From the NCBI GenBank assembly GCA_964019335.1, contig OZ025746.1:297811-361810 (forward strand): 64,000 bases of DNA, given 5' to 3'. The position numbers were made by a program, and so were the translations under genes. Of the stretch, positions 43,260 through 53,200 are shown piece by piece. Below the pieces are notes generated by a model. It made no database searches. It was not told the origin of the DNA and saw only the letters and a list, made by a program, of their open reading frames with translations. The DNA comes from Diplonema japonicum (lineage: Eukaryota > Euglenozoa > Diplonemea > Diplonemida > Diplonemidae). Each line of letters begins with the position of its first letter. The first letter of the stretch is position 1.

Positions 43260-44272
43260 TCAGCCCAGGCCCGATCGGCCAGTACTGACTCGGATTGTGT
43301 GGAGGGTGGCTACATCTATCTGAAGGGTACGGGGGTGGATGGCACCGTGGTTGAAGCCAACATATGCAGGGGTGAGCTCAAGGGGATGACCAGGCCCCAG
43401 TTCAAGTTCTTGGCAGAGCACAGGTTGATGGAAGAGCTGGGGAGTGACGACCTGGTGTGGGACACGGTCAAGGTGTGCAACAGGGAGAACTGGGCCCTGG
43501 TGAACAGTGTGGTGGCTTGGCTGCAGCTCGAGTCGGGGAGGGCACGGGTGGGGCCCATACCCCACAAGAAGAGGTCCAAAGGCTCACTGGCCAGATAGGC
43601 CAGCGGGGGTGTGGGGGGCTGGTCCCCCCCCCCCCCCCCCCTGCCATAGGAAGATGTGAATTTTTTTTTTTCTGAGAAAAAAAAAAGGGAAAAATAAAAG
43701 AATAGGGAACAGGTGCTACAACGGCCAGGCTAGATAGAACCACTTAGACTTTTTTTTTTTTTTTTCCTTTTTTTTTTCTTTTTGTTTTTCTTTTTTTTTT
43801 TTTTTTTCTGTTTTTCTTTTTCTTTTTGAAGTGGAACCATCTCGGTTGACGTTTTTTTTTTTTTCTTTTTTCTTTTTTCTTATGTGGTGATGTGTTTTTC
43901 CTGTTTTTGATTTTCTTCTTCCCCTGCTCTATGCTTTTTCGCATGGACATTGGTCACTCTGCCCCTTTCCCCTTTTTTGATTCTCCCTCTTTCCCCCTCC
44001 TAAATTTTACCCCCTGCCCCACTCATTCCTCCCTAGTATGTTTTTGAATTTGCCTCTTCTTCTTTTAAGCCTTTTTTGAGATTTTTATTTTTGAATTTTT
44101 ATCATTTAGAGTTGCTTCTTCTTCTTCCCCTCTCCCTCCCATAAAGAAAAAGAGAAACCCATGCCTTCCTCCCAGGTTGGAACTTGATTGTCTGTTTTGG
44201 AATATTTTTATTTTCTCTTAAGGTTTATCATGCCTTGTGTGTCTTTTGAAGGAAAAAAAAAAAAAAAAAAAA
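43260..44272 (+). mobile_element. 5'-truncated, diverged copy of the array retrotransposon
   Basis: Starts inside the C-terminal extension of the element's ORF (equivalent to about 49290 in the next copy) and runs through the same 3' UTR to A20 at 44253-44272. It differs from the full copies by several substitutions, some changing residues (for example GVDG for GADG, VCNREN for VRNKEN), and by homopolymer-length changes in the 3' UTR. It is therefore older than the full units next to it. Confidence 0.88.
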
Positions 44273-44276
44273 CATT

Positions 44277-44562
44277 CTCAAGTCCCCCTTTTTATTTATT
44301 TTCTCAAGTCCCCCTTTTTATTTATTTTCTCAAGTCCCCCTTTTTATTTATTTTCTCAAGTCCCCCTTTTTATTTATTTTCTCAAGTCCCCCTTTTTATT
44401 TATTTTCTCAAGTCCCCCTTTTTATTTATTTTCTCAAGTCCCCCTTTTTATTTATTTTCTCAAGTCCCCCTTTTTATTTATTTTCTCAAGTCCCCCTTTT
44501 TATTTATTTTCTCAAGTCCCCCTTTTTATTTATTTTCTCAAGTCCCCCTTTTTATTTATTTA
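44277..44562 (+). repeat. 26-bp minisatellite, 11 copies, 5' end of unit 1
   Basis: Unit CTCAAGTCCCCCTTTTTATT followed by TATTTT, repeated eleven times without visible change, then a partial TATT tail. 26 is not a multiple of three, so translation cycles with a 26-residue period. It has the position of a promoter or 5' UTR monomer array. Confidence 0.92.
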
Positions 44563-44629
44563 TTTACCCCTGGCACCCAGAATCCCAGCACCTGGGGCTG
44601 CAACCGGCACAAGGAGGCACCGCAGACGG

Positions 44630-47600
44630 ATGGGACACAGCAAGGAAGGGGTGAGATGGGAGCACCTGGGGGTGTGGGCCTGGGTTGCCCTGGTCTCCCT
44701 CTTGCTGATCCCAGGGGTGAGGCAGGTGCTGGGGGCGGGCATCGGGATGGCCCCCTCCTTCCTGCATGCGGCAGTGTTGTGGAAGAGGCCGGGGAGCAAC
44801 AGGAGGACCACCCACAGGTCAAGGGTACAGGTGGGGCCCCGAGGGGATGAATGGTCCGCCGGGGAGCTCGCTTGGCTAGCAGTAGGGGGCACTCTGGTGG
44901 GAAGCACTTCAGTTTGGATAGGGGGGCTGATGTCGCTCTGGGCCATGTCGGAAGTGATGGTGTGGAAAGCTGGTGCTGACCCGACCCAGAGATTCGGACC
45001 GGTAAAGCTGAGGAAGACAAGACGCGGATCGAGAGGTCACTACCTGCCGGTGTACTTGGGCCCGCCTAGAAGCTCAAGACGCAGAAAAAAGAAGGAAGAC
45101 GCCAAGCAAGCAGCGAAGGAACGAGCCGAGACGGAGGATAAGCTCTTTCAGGCCGAACACCTGGACCCCTTTGCGGACTTGATGCTGGCAGGGGACGTGT
45201 TGCAAGGAGGTGGTGACCCTCCCCCCATGGATTTGGATGATGAGCACATGGAGGCACAGAAGGAGGGGGAAAAAGAAGGATCAGACAAACATCAATGCCG
45301 GATGGAAGACTGCTCTTTCCGCACCAGTGTGGCAAGCTGTCTAGTTAAACACCTCAATGCGGTCCACCATCATTTTGTGAAACAAGAGCAGGCAAGGAGC
45401 ATGAAGGTGAACCTCTGTGGAACGTGTGCTGCGGCGTGCTCGTCGAACCAGACGCACTGTGCACTACACAGGCAGCGGAATCTGTGGAACCCCGACAAAC
45501 AACCCAGGGCCGGCAAGTCAGTGGACGAGATCATGAAGAGCTTCAAGCTGACGAGGAGATCGACGGAGAAGGATGGGAACTGCATGTTCCATGCCCTGGC
45601 CGGTTCGCTCGGGGAAGCCTACGGCGACCACACCCACATCAGGAGCGAGGTTGTAGAATGGATGAAACACCGGGAGGAGCACTATGCCCCGTTTTGCAGT
45701 GAGGGTTGGGACCGGTACTTGGAAGGGATGGGCACAGCAGCGACGTGGGGAGACCACTTGTGCCTGGCAGCCGCAGCACAAGCGTTTGGCCGCACGATAC
45801 TCGTGGTTGCTGGGGGGAACAACCCAGTCCTGATGATAGGGGAGTACAACTCCGACCACGAGAAGGTGGTGGTGCTGGCGTACAACGGCAACCACTACGA
45901 GTATGCAGTCGGAGAGGAGGAGTCGATGATGATGCTCCTTGATGAGTCCCAATCGGTAGCTCTACAAAAGGCAGGTAAGCAACCCTCCGAGGCCCTGGGT
46001 GAGGACATCGGGGAGTGGGACATAATAGACCGTGCGATCCCTGGATACGGGAAGGCAGGGGTGTTGGACCAGATGGGGGCAAGGAACCAGCAATTCCTGT
46101 ACTGTCCGGTGGCGAACTGCGCTAGGTCGAAGTGCAAAAGCACGACCCCGTTCAACTCGACAAGGGTATGGAAGTGTCACCTGGATGGGCACCTGGAGAG
46201 TGATGAGATCCCGGAGAGCGTTCTGAGGAGACTGGACCTCGAGAGGTGCCTGGTGTGCAGGGGCTGTGTGTGGAAGGGTCAGGGGTGCCACGACGAGTGC
46301 AAAAAGGCGGTGCGAAGGGAAGGGGAATACACGACCCCCCCGCCGGCCCCGACGAGGACCGAGTTACCCAGCCTGGAAACCATAGCCGCCATGAACGTCA
46401 CGACCATGGGGTCGATCCCGACGAGCCTTCAAAGACTGTGGGGGCTTACCCTTAAGCACACTCTGGGCCGAGCGGTGAAGGACAACACAGAGGAGGCTTG
46501 GCTGCTGGTGGCGATGCTCCCCAAAGCCTGCCTGTGGAAGAAGAGGGGAGGGAAGAAGCGGGACAAGGAGACGGAGCTGAGTGTCCAGGCCAGATTGGAG
46601 GAGTGGGAGAAGGGAAATTACATGGCCCTCTGGAATAAGCTGGAATCAGGTGAGAAGGGGGAACCTAAGAACGACGAGGTCTCTAAGGTCGCCAGGGCCA
46701 CGGAACTGTGCAGCAAAGGGAGGTTCTCGGCAGGAAACGCGGCGCTTGTAGCCCAGGGGCTGGCGGAAGACAATGAGGATTGCTGGAGAGCGCTGCAGAG
46801 CAAACATCCAGAGCCACTACACCCCCAATGGGACAACCCGGCGAAGACGAAGGAAGCGGTAGAAGTCTTGCCAGAAGAAGTGCTGGACGCAATCAGGGAC
46901 TTCCCGAGGGGGACTGCTGCGGGACCGACTGGTCTGAGAGCCCAGCACATCAAGGACGCGGTGGACGGAGCTTTTGAGTCTCAAGGCTGTTTGATGTCGG
47001 TGACGAGGGCAGTCAACGCATTAGCTAGAGGCACGGCCCCTAGGGAGGTGGCTCCGCTGATGGCAGGGGCGAACCTTGTGGCCCTCAAGAAGAACGACAG
47101 GGACGTGCGGCCCATAGCCGTTGGGGATGTGCTGCGTCGGCTGGTGGGGAAATCCCTTGTGAAGAAGATCGCTCCGGAAGTGGCCTCTTCGTACCTGAAG
47201 AAAGGCGGCCAGGTGGGGGTATCGGTCCCTGCTGGAATGGAGGCGGCTATACACACCATCAGGCAGTATGTGGACAGGGAACGGGGCAACAAGCAGGAAA
47301 ACAAGGTGATCCTCAAGATCGACTACGCCAACGCCTTCAACAGTGTTTGTCGGAGGCAGCTGTGCTCACAGGCCTATGAGCAAGCGTCGGGGCTGTATGC
47401 GTGGGCCGATTGGTGCTACAGGGTGCCCTCCCAATTATACTACAACGGAAAGGTGATTAAGTCCCAGGAAGGGGTGCAACAGGGGGACCCGATGGGACCG
47501 CTGCTGTTCTCTCTGGCCATCCAACCCCTGGTGAACAAGATAAGTGAAGACTGCAACCTGGACATCCTCCAGTTCTACCTGGACGATGGCGTCCTTGTGG

Positions 47601-49624
47601 GGAATGTGGATGAAGTGAGAAAGGCGTACAACATCTTGTGTGAGCTGAGCGGAATGATAGGGCTGAAAGTGAAACCCCAGAAGTGCGAGCTCATATGGGT
47701 TAGTGGCGACCTCCCCCAGACAGTGGAGGACACAGGCTTCGATGGCCTGACAGAAGAGAATTTCCACAAAGAGAGGAACTTCATGCTCCTGGGGGCGCCG
47801 ATAGGATCGCCGGAGTACACGCAAGCCTTTCTGAACAAACGCTTGGACGCGCTGGAAGAGAACTTCGACATGCTGACCAAGGTGGGGAGGCAGACAGGGT
47901 ACACACTTCTCCGGTATTGCAGCTCATACAGCAAACTGGTGTTTTACATGAGAGTGGTCCCAGACTCGCATGTGGGAGGGGTCATGCACAGGTTCGACGA
48001 GATGGTGCGGAAGACGATGTCGAAGGTGTGCGGCATGCAGTTCGAGAACGGGTCGAAAGAATGGCAGCAGGCGAAACTGTCCGTAAAAGTCGGTGGGCTT
48101 GGGATGAGGAGCTGCCAGGAGCACCTGCGCGCGGCCAACATGGCTTCGAGGGCGTCGACGATGAAGCTGTGCAAGGAGCTGGATCCCAAATACGAACATG
48201 GGCTGGAAGGGGGTGTATGGGGGAGCTGGCTCGAGTGGTTCAACAGGACGAAGGGCGGCATGCAGATTACACCCGACATGGTGGCCAAGGCCCCCCACAT
48301 CTGCAGCCAGAGGTGGCTCTCTAGGGTGCTTGATGAGAAGGCGCTGGAGGACCTCTTGGCGAAAGCAGATGCACGCTCGAGAGCGAGGTTGATGTCGGAG
48401 TCAATGCACTATGCGGGGGCGTGGTTGACGGCGACGCCTGACTTCTACAACCAGCTGTCGGACAACGAGTTTGGGGCTCTGATCAAGTGGTGGTTGGGGG
48501 CTCCGGTCTACAAGCAGGGTGAGAGCTGCCACGACCCGAGGTGCAAGACTGAGGGGATGGACGTATGGGGTGACCATGCCCAGGGATGCGGCAACGCCAG
48601 GATTGCGAGGCACGACCGGGTGAAGGAGACCATCCACAGACACTGTCAGTGGGCCGGGGTGAGCGCAACGATGGAGAAGACGGGGCTGATCCCGGGGTCG
48701 TCCCAGCGCCCGGCGGACGTGTTCTTCCCAGGTGGGGTGGGGGGTTCCCGCCCAATGGCTATGGACGTGGTCATCGTGCACCCGAGGAACGAGTCTTGTG
48801 TCAACCAGGCGGCGAAGACTGCGGGGTACACAGCGGCGAAGGCGGAACACTACAAGCGCCAGAAGTATGAGGCGGAGCTCGCCAAGACACGCGTGGCCTT
48901 TGTACCTTTCGCGATGGAGACCTTTGGGGGGTTCGGGGAGGCAGCAGTCTACCTCACGAAGAAACTGTCCAGGAGCATAGCTGCGCGGGCTCACGGGGAC
49001 AGAGTCTCGATACACAGGCGTGTGGTCCAAGAGGTGTCAACGGCCATGATGAGATCGATAGCAGGGGCGCTGTTAGTCAAAGGGCCTGTACAGTTGGATC
49101 CAGGGCCCCCGGTACCGGACGGCGAAGAGGAAAAAAAGGACAACGAGGAAGCGAACAACGAACCCAACACTGAATCCAACACTGACCTCACAGAGGACTC
49201 CTTCGGCAATGAAAAAACCACAGAGGTGGTTGCCACGGACCTCCCCACCCTGGAAGAGCTGAAGTGGAGCAAGAAGGACAAGAAGCGGGCCCGGGCCCGA
49301 TCGGCCAGTACTGACTCGGATTGTGTGGAGGGTGGCTACATCTATCTGAAGGGTACGGGGGCGGATGGCACCGTGGTCGAAGCCAACATATGCAGGGGTG
49401 AGCTCAAGGGGATGACCAGGCCCCAGTTCAAGTTCTTGGCAGAGCACAGGTTGATGGAAGAGCTGGGGAGCGACGACCTGGTGTGGGACACGGTCAAGGT
49501 GCGCAACAAGGAGAACTGGGCCCCGGTGAACAGTGCGGTGGCTTGGCTGCAGCTCGAGTCGGGGAGGGCACGGGTGGGGCCCATACCCCACAAGAAGAGG
49601 TCCAAAGGCTCGCTGGCCAGATAG
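44630..49624 (+). CDS. Retrotransposon polyprotein: zinc fingers, OTU protease, reverse transcriptase, RLE endonuclease, C-terminal extension
   Basis: 1,664 residues from the ATG at 44630. The frame is open back through the repeats to 44237, but that part is repeat-coded. In order: two hydrophobic stretches (about 13-30 and 75-112); a C2H2-like finger (CRMEDC...H...H, about 222-245) and a Cys/His cluster (about 262-285); an OTU cysteine protease (about 303-430) with DGNCMFHA (Cys318) and the catalytic His422 in NHYEYA; a Cys-rich finger cluster (about 480-560); the reverse transcriptase with motif A Asp898 (DYANAF), GVQQGDPMGPLLFSL and YLDDG (Asp985, Asp986); a CCHC knuckle (C-H-D-P-R-C ... 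H ... C, about 1302-1325) and a restriction-like endonuclease with RPADVFF (Asp1363) and AMDVVIVHP; then an acidic linker and a 100-residue conserved tail. It belongs to the RLE class (CRE/R2/NeSL-type). The frame is intact. Confidence 0.9.
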   Translation: MGHSKEGVRWEHLGVWAWVALVSLLLIPGVRQVLGAGIGMAPSFLHAAVLWKRPGSNRRTTHRSRVQVGPRGDEWSAGELAWLAVGGTLVGSTSVWIGGLMSLWAMSEVMVWKAGADPTQRFGPVKLRKTRRGSRGHYLPVYLGPPRSSRRRKKKEDAKQAAKERAETEDKLFQAEHLDPFADLMLAGDVLQGGGDPPPMDLDDEHMEAQKEGEKEGSDKHQCRMEDCSFRTSVASCLVKHLNAVHHHFVKQEQARSMKVNLCGTCAAACSSNQTHCALHRQRNLWNPDKQPRAGKSVDEIMKSFKLTRRSTEKDGNCMFHALAGSLGEAYGDHTHIRSEVVEWMKHREEHYAPFCSEGWDRYLEGMGTAATWGDHLCLAAAAQAFGRTILVVAGGNNPVLMIGEYNSDHEKVVVLAYNGNHYEYAVGEEESMMMLLDESQSVALQKAGKQPSEALGEDIGEWDIIDRAIPGYGKAGVLDQMGARNQQFLYCPVANCARSKCKSTTPFNSTRVWKCHLDGHLESDEIPESVLRRLDLERCLVCRGCVWKGQGCHDECKKAVRREGEYTTPPPAPTRTELPSLETIAAMNVTTMGSIPTSLQRLWGLTLKHTLGRAVKDNTEEAWLLVAMLPKACLWKKRGGKKRDKETELSVQARLEEWEKGNYMALWNKLESGEKGEPKNDEVSKVARATELCSKGRFSAGNAALVAQGLAEDNEDCWRALQSKHPEPLHPQWDNPAKTKEAVEVLPEEVLDAIRDFPRGTAAGPTGLRAQHIKDAVDGAFESQGCLMSVTRAVNALARGTAPREVAPLMAGANLVALKKNDRDVRPIAVGDVLRRLVGKSLVKKIAPEVASSYLKKGGQVGVSVPAGMEAAIHTIRQYVDRERGNKQENKVILKIDYANAFNSVCRRQLCSQAYEQASGLYAWADWCYRVPSQLYYNGKVIKSQEGVQQGDPMGPLLFSLAIQPLVNKISEDCNLDILQFYLDDGVLVGNVDEVRKAYNILCELSGMIGLKVKPQKCELIWVSGDLPQTVEDTGFDGLTEENFHKERNFMLLGAPIGSPEYTQAFLNKRLDALEENFDMLTKVGRQTGYTLLRYCSSYSKLVFYMRVVPDSHVGGVMHRFDEMVRKTMSKVCGMQFENGSKEWQQAKLSVKVGGLGMRSCQEHLRAANMASRASTMKLCKELDPKYEHGLEGGVWGSWLEWFNRTKGGMQITPDMVAKAPHICSQRWLSRVLDEKALEDLLAKADARSRARLMSESMHYAGAWLTATPDFYNQLSDNEFGALIKWWLGAPVYKQGESCHDPRCKTEGMDVWGDHAQGCGNARIARHDRVKETIHRHCQWAGVSATMEKTGLIPGSSQRPADVFFPGGVGGSRPMAMDVVIVHPRNESCVNQAAKTAGYTAAKAEHYKRQKYEAELAKTRVAFVPFAMETFGGFGEAAVYLTKKLSRSIAARAHGDRVSIHRRVVQEVSTAMMRSIAGALLVKGPVQLDPGPPVPDGEEEKKDNEEANNEPNTESNTDLTEDSFGNEKTTEVVATDLPTLEELKWSKKDKKRARARSASTDSDCVEGGYIYLKGTGADGTVVEANICRGELKGMTRPQFKFLAEHRLMEELGSDDLVWDTVKVRNKENWAPVNSAVAWLQLESGRARVGPIPHKKRSKGSLAR

Positions 49625-50293
49625 GCCAGCGGGGGTGTGGGGGGCTGTTCTCCCCCCCCCCGCCATAGGAAGATGTGAAACTTTTTTTTTTTTTTCTGAG
49701 AAAAAAAAAAAAGGGAAAAATAAAAGAATAGGGAACAGGTGCTACAACGGCCAGGCTAGATAGAACCACTTAGATTTTTTTTTTTTTCTTTTTGTTTTTC
49801 CTTTTTTTTTTTTTTTTTTTTATTTTTCTGTTTTTCTTTTTCTTTTTCTTTTTGAAGTGGAACCATCTCGGTCGACGTTTTTTTTTTTTTTTCTTTTTTC
49901 TTTTGTGGTGATGTGTTTTTCCTGTTTTTGATTTTCTTCTTCCCCCGCTCTATGCTTTTTCGCATGGACATTGGCCACTCTGCCCCTTTCCCCTTTTTTG
50001 ATTCTCCCTCTTTCCCCCTCCTAAATTTTACCCCCTGCCCCACTCATTCCTCCCTAGTATGTTTTTGAATTTGCCTCTTCTTCTTTTAAGCCTTTTTTGA
50101 GATTTTTATTTTTGAATTTTTATCATTTGGAGTTGCTTCTTCTTCTTCCCCTCTCCCTCCCATAAAGAAAAAGAGAAACCCATGCCTTCCTCCCAGGTTG
50201 GAACTTGATTGTCTGTTTTGGAATATTTTTATTTTCTCTTAAGGTTTATCATGCCTTGTGTGTCTTTTGAAGGAAAAAAAAAAAAAAAAAAAA
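49625..50293 (+). other. Retrotransposon 3' UTR and A20 tail (unit 1)
   Basis: Polypyrimidine-rich on the plus strand, with conserved islands (for example CATGGACATTGG) and TTATCATGCCTTGTGTGTC just before A20. The same sequence ends every unit and the truncated copy. Confidence 0.75.
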
Positions 50294-53200
50294 CATTCTC
50301 AAGTCCCCCTTTTTATTTATTTTCTCAAGTCCCCCTTTTTATTTATTTTCTCAAGTCCCCCTTTTTATTTATTTTCTCAAGTCCCCCTTTTTATTTATTT
50401 TCTCAAGTCCCCCTTTTTATTTATTTTCTCAAGTCCCCCTTTTTATTTATTTTCTCAAGTCCCCCTTTTTATTTATTTTCTCAAGTCCCCCTTTTTATTT
50501 ATTTTCTCAAGTCCCCCTTTTTATTTATTTTCTCAAGTCCCCCTTTTTATTTATTTTCTCAAGTCCCCCTTTTTATTTATTTATTTACCCCTGGCACCCA
50601 GAATCCCAGCACCTGGGGCTGCAACCGGCACAAGGAGGCACCGCAGACGGATGGGACACAGCAAGGAAGGGGTGAGATGGGAGCACCTGGGGGTGTGGGC
50701 CTGGGTTGCCCTGGTCTCCCTCTTGCTGATCCCAGGGGTGAGGCAGGTGCTGGGGGCGGGCATCGGGATGGCCCCCTCCTTCCTGCATGCGGCAGTGTTG
50801 TGGAAGAGGCCGGGGAGCAACAGGAGGACCACCCACAGGTCAAGGGTACAGGTGGGGCCCCGAGGGGATGAATGGTCCGCCGGGGAGCTCGCTTGGCTAG
50901 CAGTAGGGGGCACTCTGGTGGGAAGCACTTCAGTTTGGATAGGGGGGCTGATGTCGCTCTGGGCCATGTCGGAAGTGATGGTGTGGAAAGCTGGTGCTGA
51001 CCCGACCCAGAGATTCGGACCGGTAAAGCTGAGGAAGACAAGACGCGGATCGAGAGGTCACTACCTGCCGGTGTACTTGGGCCCGCCTAGAAGCTCAAGA
51101 CGCAGAAAAAAGAAGGAAGACGCCAAGCAAGCAGCGAAGGAACGAGCCGAGACGGAGGATAAGCTCTTTCAGGCCGAACACCTGGACCCCTTTGCGGACT
51201 TGATGCTGGCAGGGGACGTGTTGCAAGGAGGTGGTGACCCTCCCCCCATGGATTTGGATGATGAGCACATGGAGGCACAGAAGGAGGGGGAAAAAGAAGG
51301 ATCAGACAAACATCAATGCCGGATGGAAGACTGCTCTTTCCGCACCAGTGTGGCAAGCTGTCTAGTTAAACACCTCAATGCGGTCCACCATCATTTTGTG
51401 AAACAAGAGCAGGCAAGGAGCATGAAGGTGAACCTCTGTGGAACGTGTGCTGCGGCGTGCTCGTCGAACCAGACGCACTGTGCACTACACAGGCAGCGGA
51501 ATCTGTGGAACCCCGACAAACAACCCAGGGCCGGCAAGTCAGTGGACGAGATCATGAAGAGCTTCAAGCTGACGAGGAGATCGACGGAGAAGGATGGGAA
51601 CTGCATGTTCCACGCCCTGGCCGGTTCGCTCGGGGAAGCCTACGGCGACCACACCCACATCAGGAGCGAGGTTGTAGAATGGATGAAACACCGGGAGGAG
51701 CACTATGCCCCGTTTTGCAGTGAGGGTTGGGACCGGTACTTGGAAGGGATGGGCACAGCAGCGACGTGGGGAGACCACTTGTGCCTGGCAGCCGCAGCAC
51801 AAGCGTTTGGCCGCACGATACTCGTGGTTGCTGGGGGGAACAACCCAGTCCTGATGATAGGGGAGTACAACTCCGACCACGAGAAGGTGGTGGTGCTGGC
51901 GTACAACGGCAACCACTACGAGTATGCAGTCGGAGAGGAGGAGTCGATGATGATGCTCCTTGATGAGTCCCAATCGGTAGCTCTACAAAAGGCAGGTAAG
52001 CAACCCTCCGAGGCCCTGGGTGAGGACATCGGGGAGTGGGACATAATAGACCGTGCGATCCCTGGATACGGGAAGGCAGGGGTGTTGGACCAGATGGGGG
52101 CAAGGAACCAGCAATTCCTGTACTGTCCGGTGGCGAACTGCGCTAGGTCGAAGTGCAAAAGCACGACCCCGTTCAACTCGACAAGGGTATGGAAGTGTCA
52201 CCTGGATGGGCACCTGGAGAGTGATGAGATCCCGGAGAGCGTTCTGAGGAGACTGGACCTCGAGAGGTGCCTGGTGTGCAGGGGCTGTGTGTGGAAGGGT
52301 CAGGGGTGCCACGACGAGTGCAAAAAGGCGGTGCGAAGGGAAGGGGAATACACGACCCCCCCGCCGGCCCCGACGAGGACCGAGTTACCCAGCCTGGAAA
52401 CCATAGCCGCCATGAACGTCACGACCATGGGGTCGATCCCGACGAGCCTTCAAAGACTGTGGGGGCTTACCCTTAAGCACACTCTGGGCCGAGCGGTGAA
52501 GGACAACACAGAGGAGGCTTGGCTGCTGGTGGCGATGCTCCCCAAAGCCTGCCTGTGGAAGAAGAGGGGAGGGAAGAAGCGGGACAAGGAGACGGAGCTG
52601 AGTGTCCAGGCCAGATTGGAGGAGTGGGAGAAGGGAAATTACATGGCCCTCTGGAATAAGCTGGAATCAGGTGAGAAGGGGGAACCTAAGAACGACGAGG
52701 TCTCTAAGGTCGCCAGGGCCACGGAACTGTGCAGCAAAGGGAGGTTCTCGGCAGGAAACGCGGCGCTTGTAGCCCAGGGGCTGGCGGAAGACAATGAGGA
52801 TTGCTGGAGAGCGCTGCAGAGCAAACATCCAGAGCCACTACACCCCCAATGGGACAACCCGGCGAAGACGAAGGAAGCGGTAGAAGTCTTGCCAGAAGAA
52901 GTGCTGGACGCAATCAGGGACTTCCCGAGGGGGACTGCTGCGGGACCGACTGGTCTGAGAGCCCAGCACATCAAGGACGCGGTGGACGGAGCTTTTGAGT
53001 CTCAAGGCTGTTTGATGTCGGTGACGAGGGCAGTCAACGCATTAGCTAGAGGCACGGCCCCTAGGGAGGTGGCTCCGCTGATGGCAGGGGCGAACCTTGT
53101 GGCCCTCAAGAAGAACGACAGGGACGTGCGGCCCATAGCCGTTGGGGATGTGCTGCGTCGGCTGGTGGGGAAATCCCTTGTGAAGAAGATCGCTCCGGAA

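Larger units (their letters stand above)
44273..50293 (+). mobile_element. Full-length non-LTR retrotransposon, unit 1 of the tandem array
   Basis: 6,021 bp, head-to-tail with the preceding and following units. Layout: eleven 26-bp repeats (44277-44562), one long ORF (44630-49624, open upstream to 44237), a T/C-rich 3' UTR of about 650 bp and a terminal A20. No long terminal repeats. It differs from unit 2 by at least one synonymous change (45592 T versus 51613 C). Confidence 0.9.

Noticed and set aside
44188-44850. 220-codon frame at the 5' end of each retrotransposon unit as a separate ORF1
   Set aside because: It consists of translated 26-bp repeats plus an alternative frame of the main ORF, with no nucleic-acid-binding motif.
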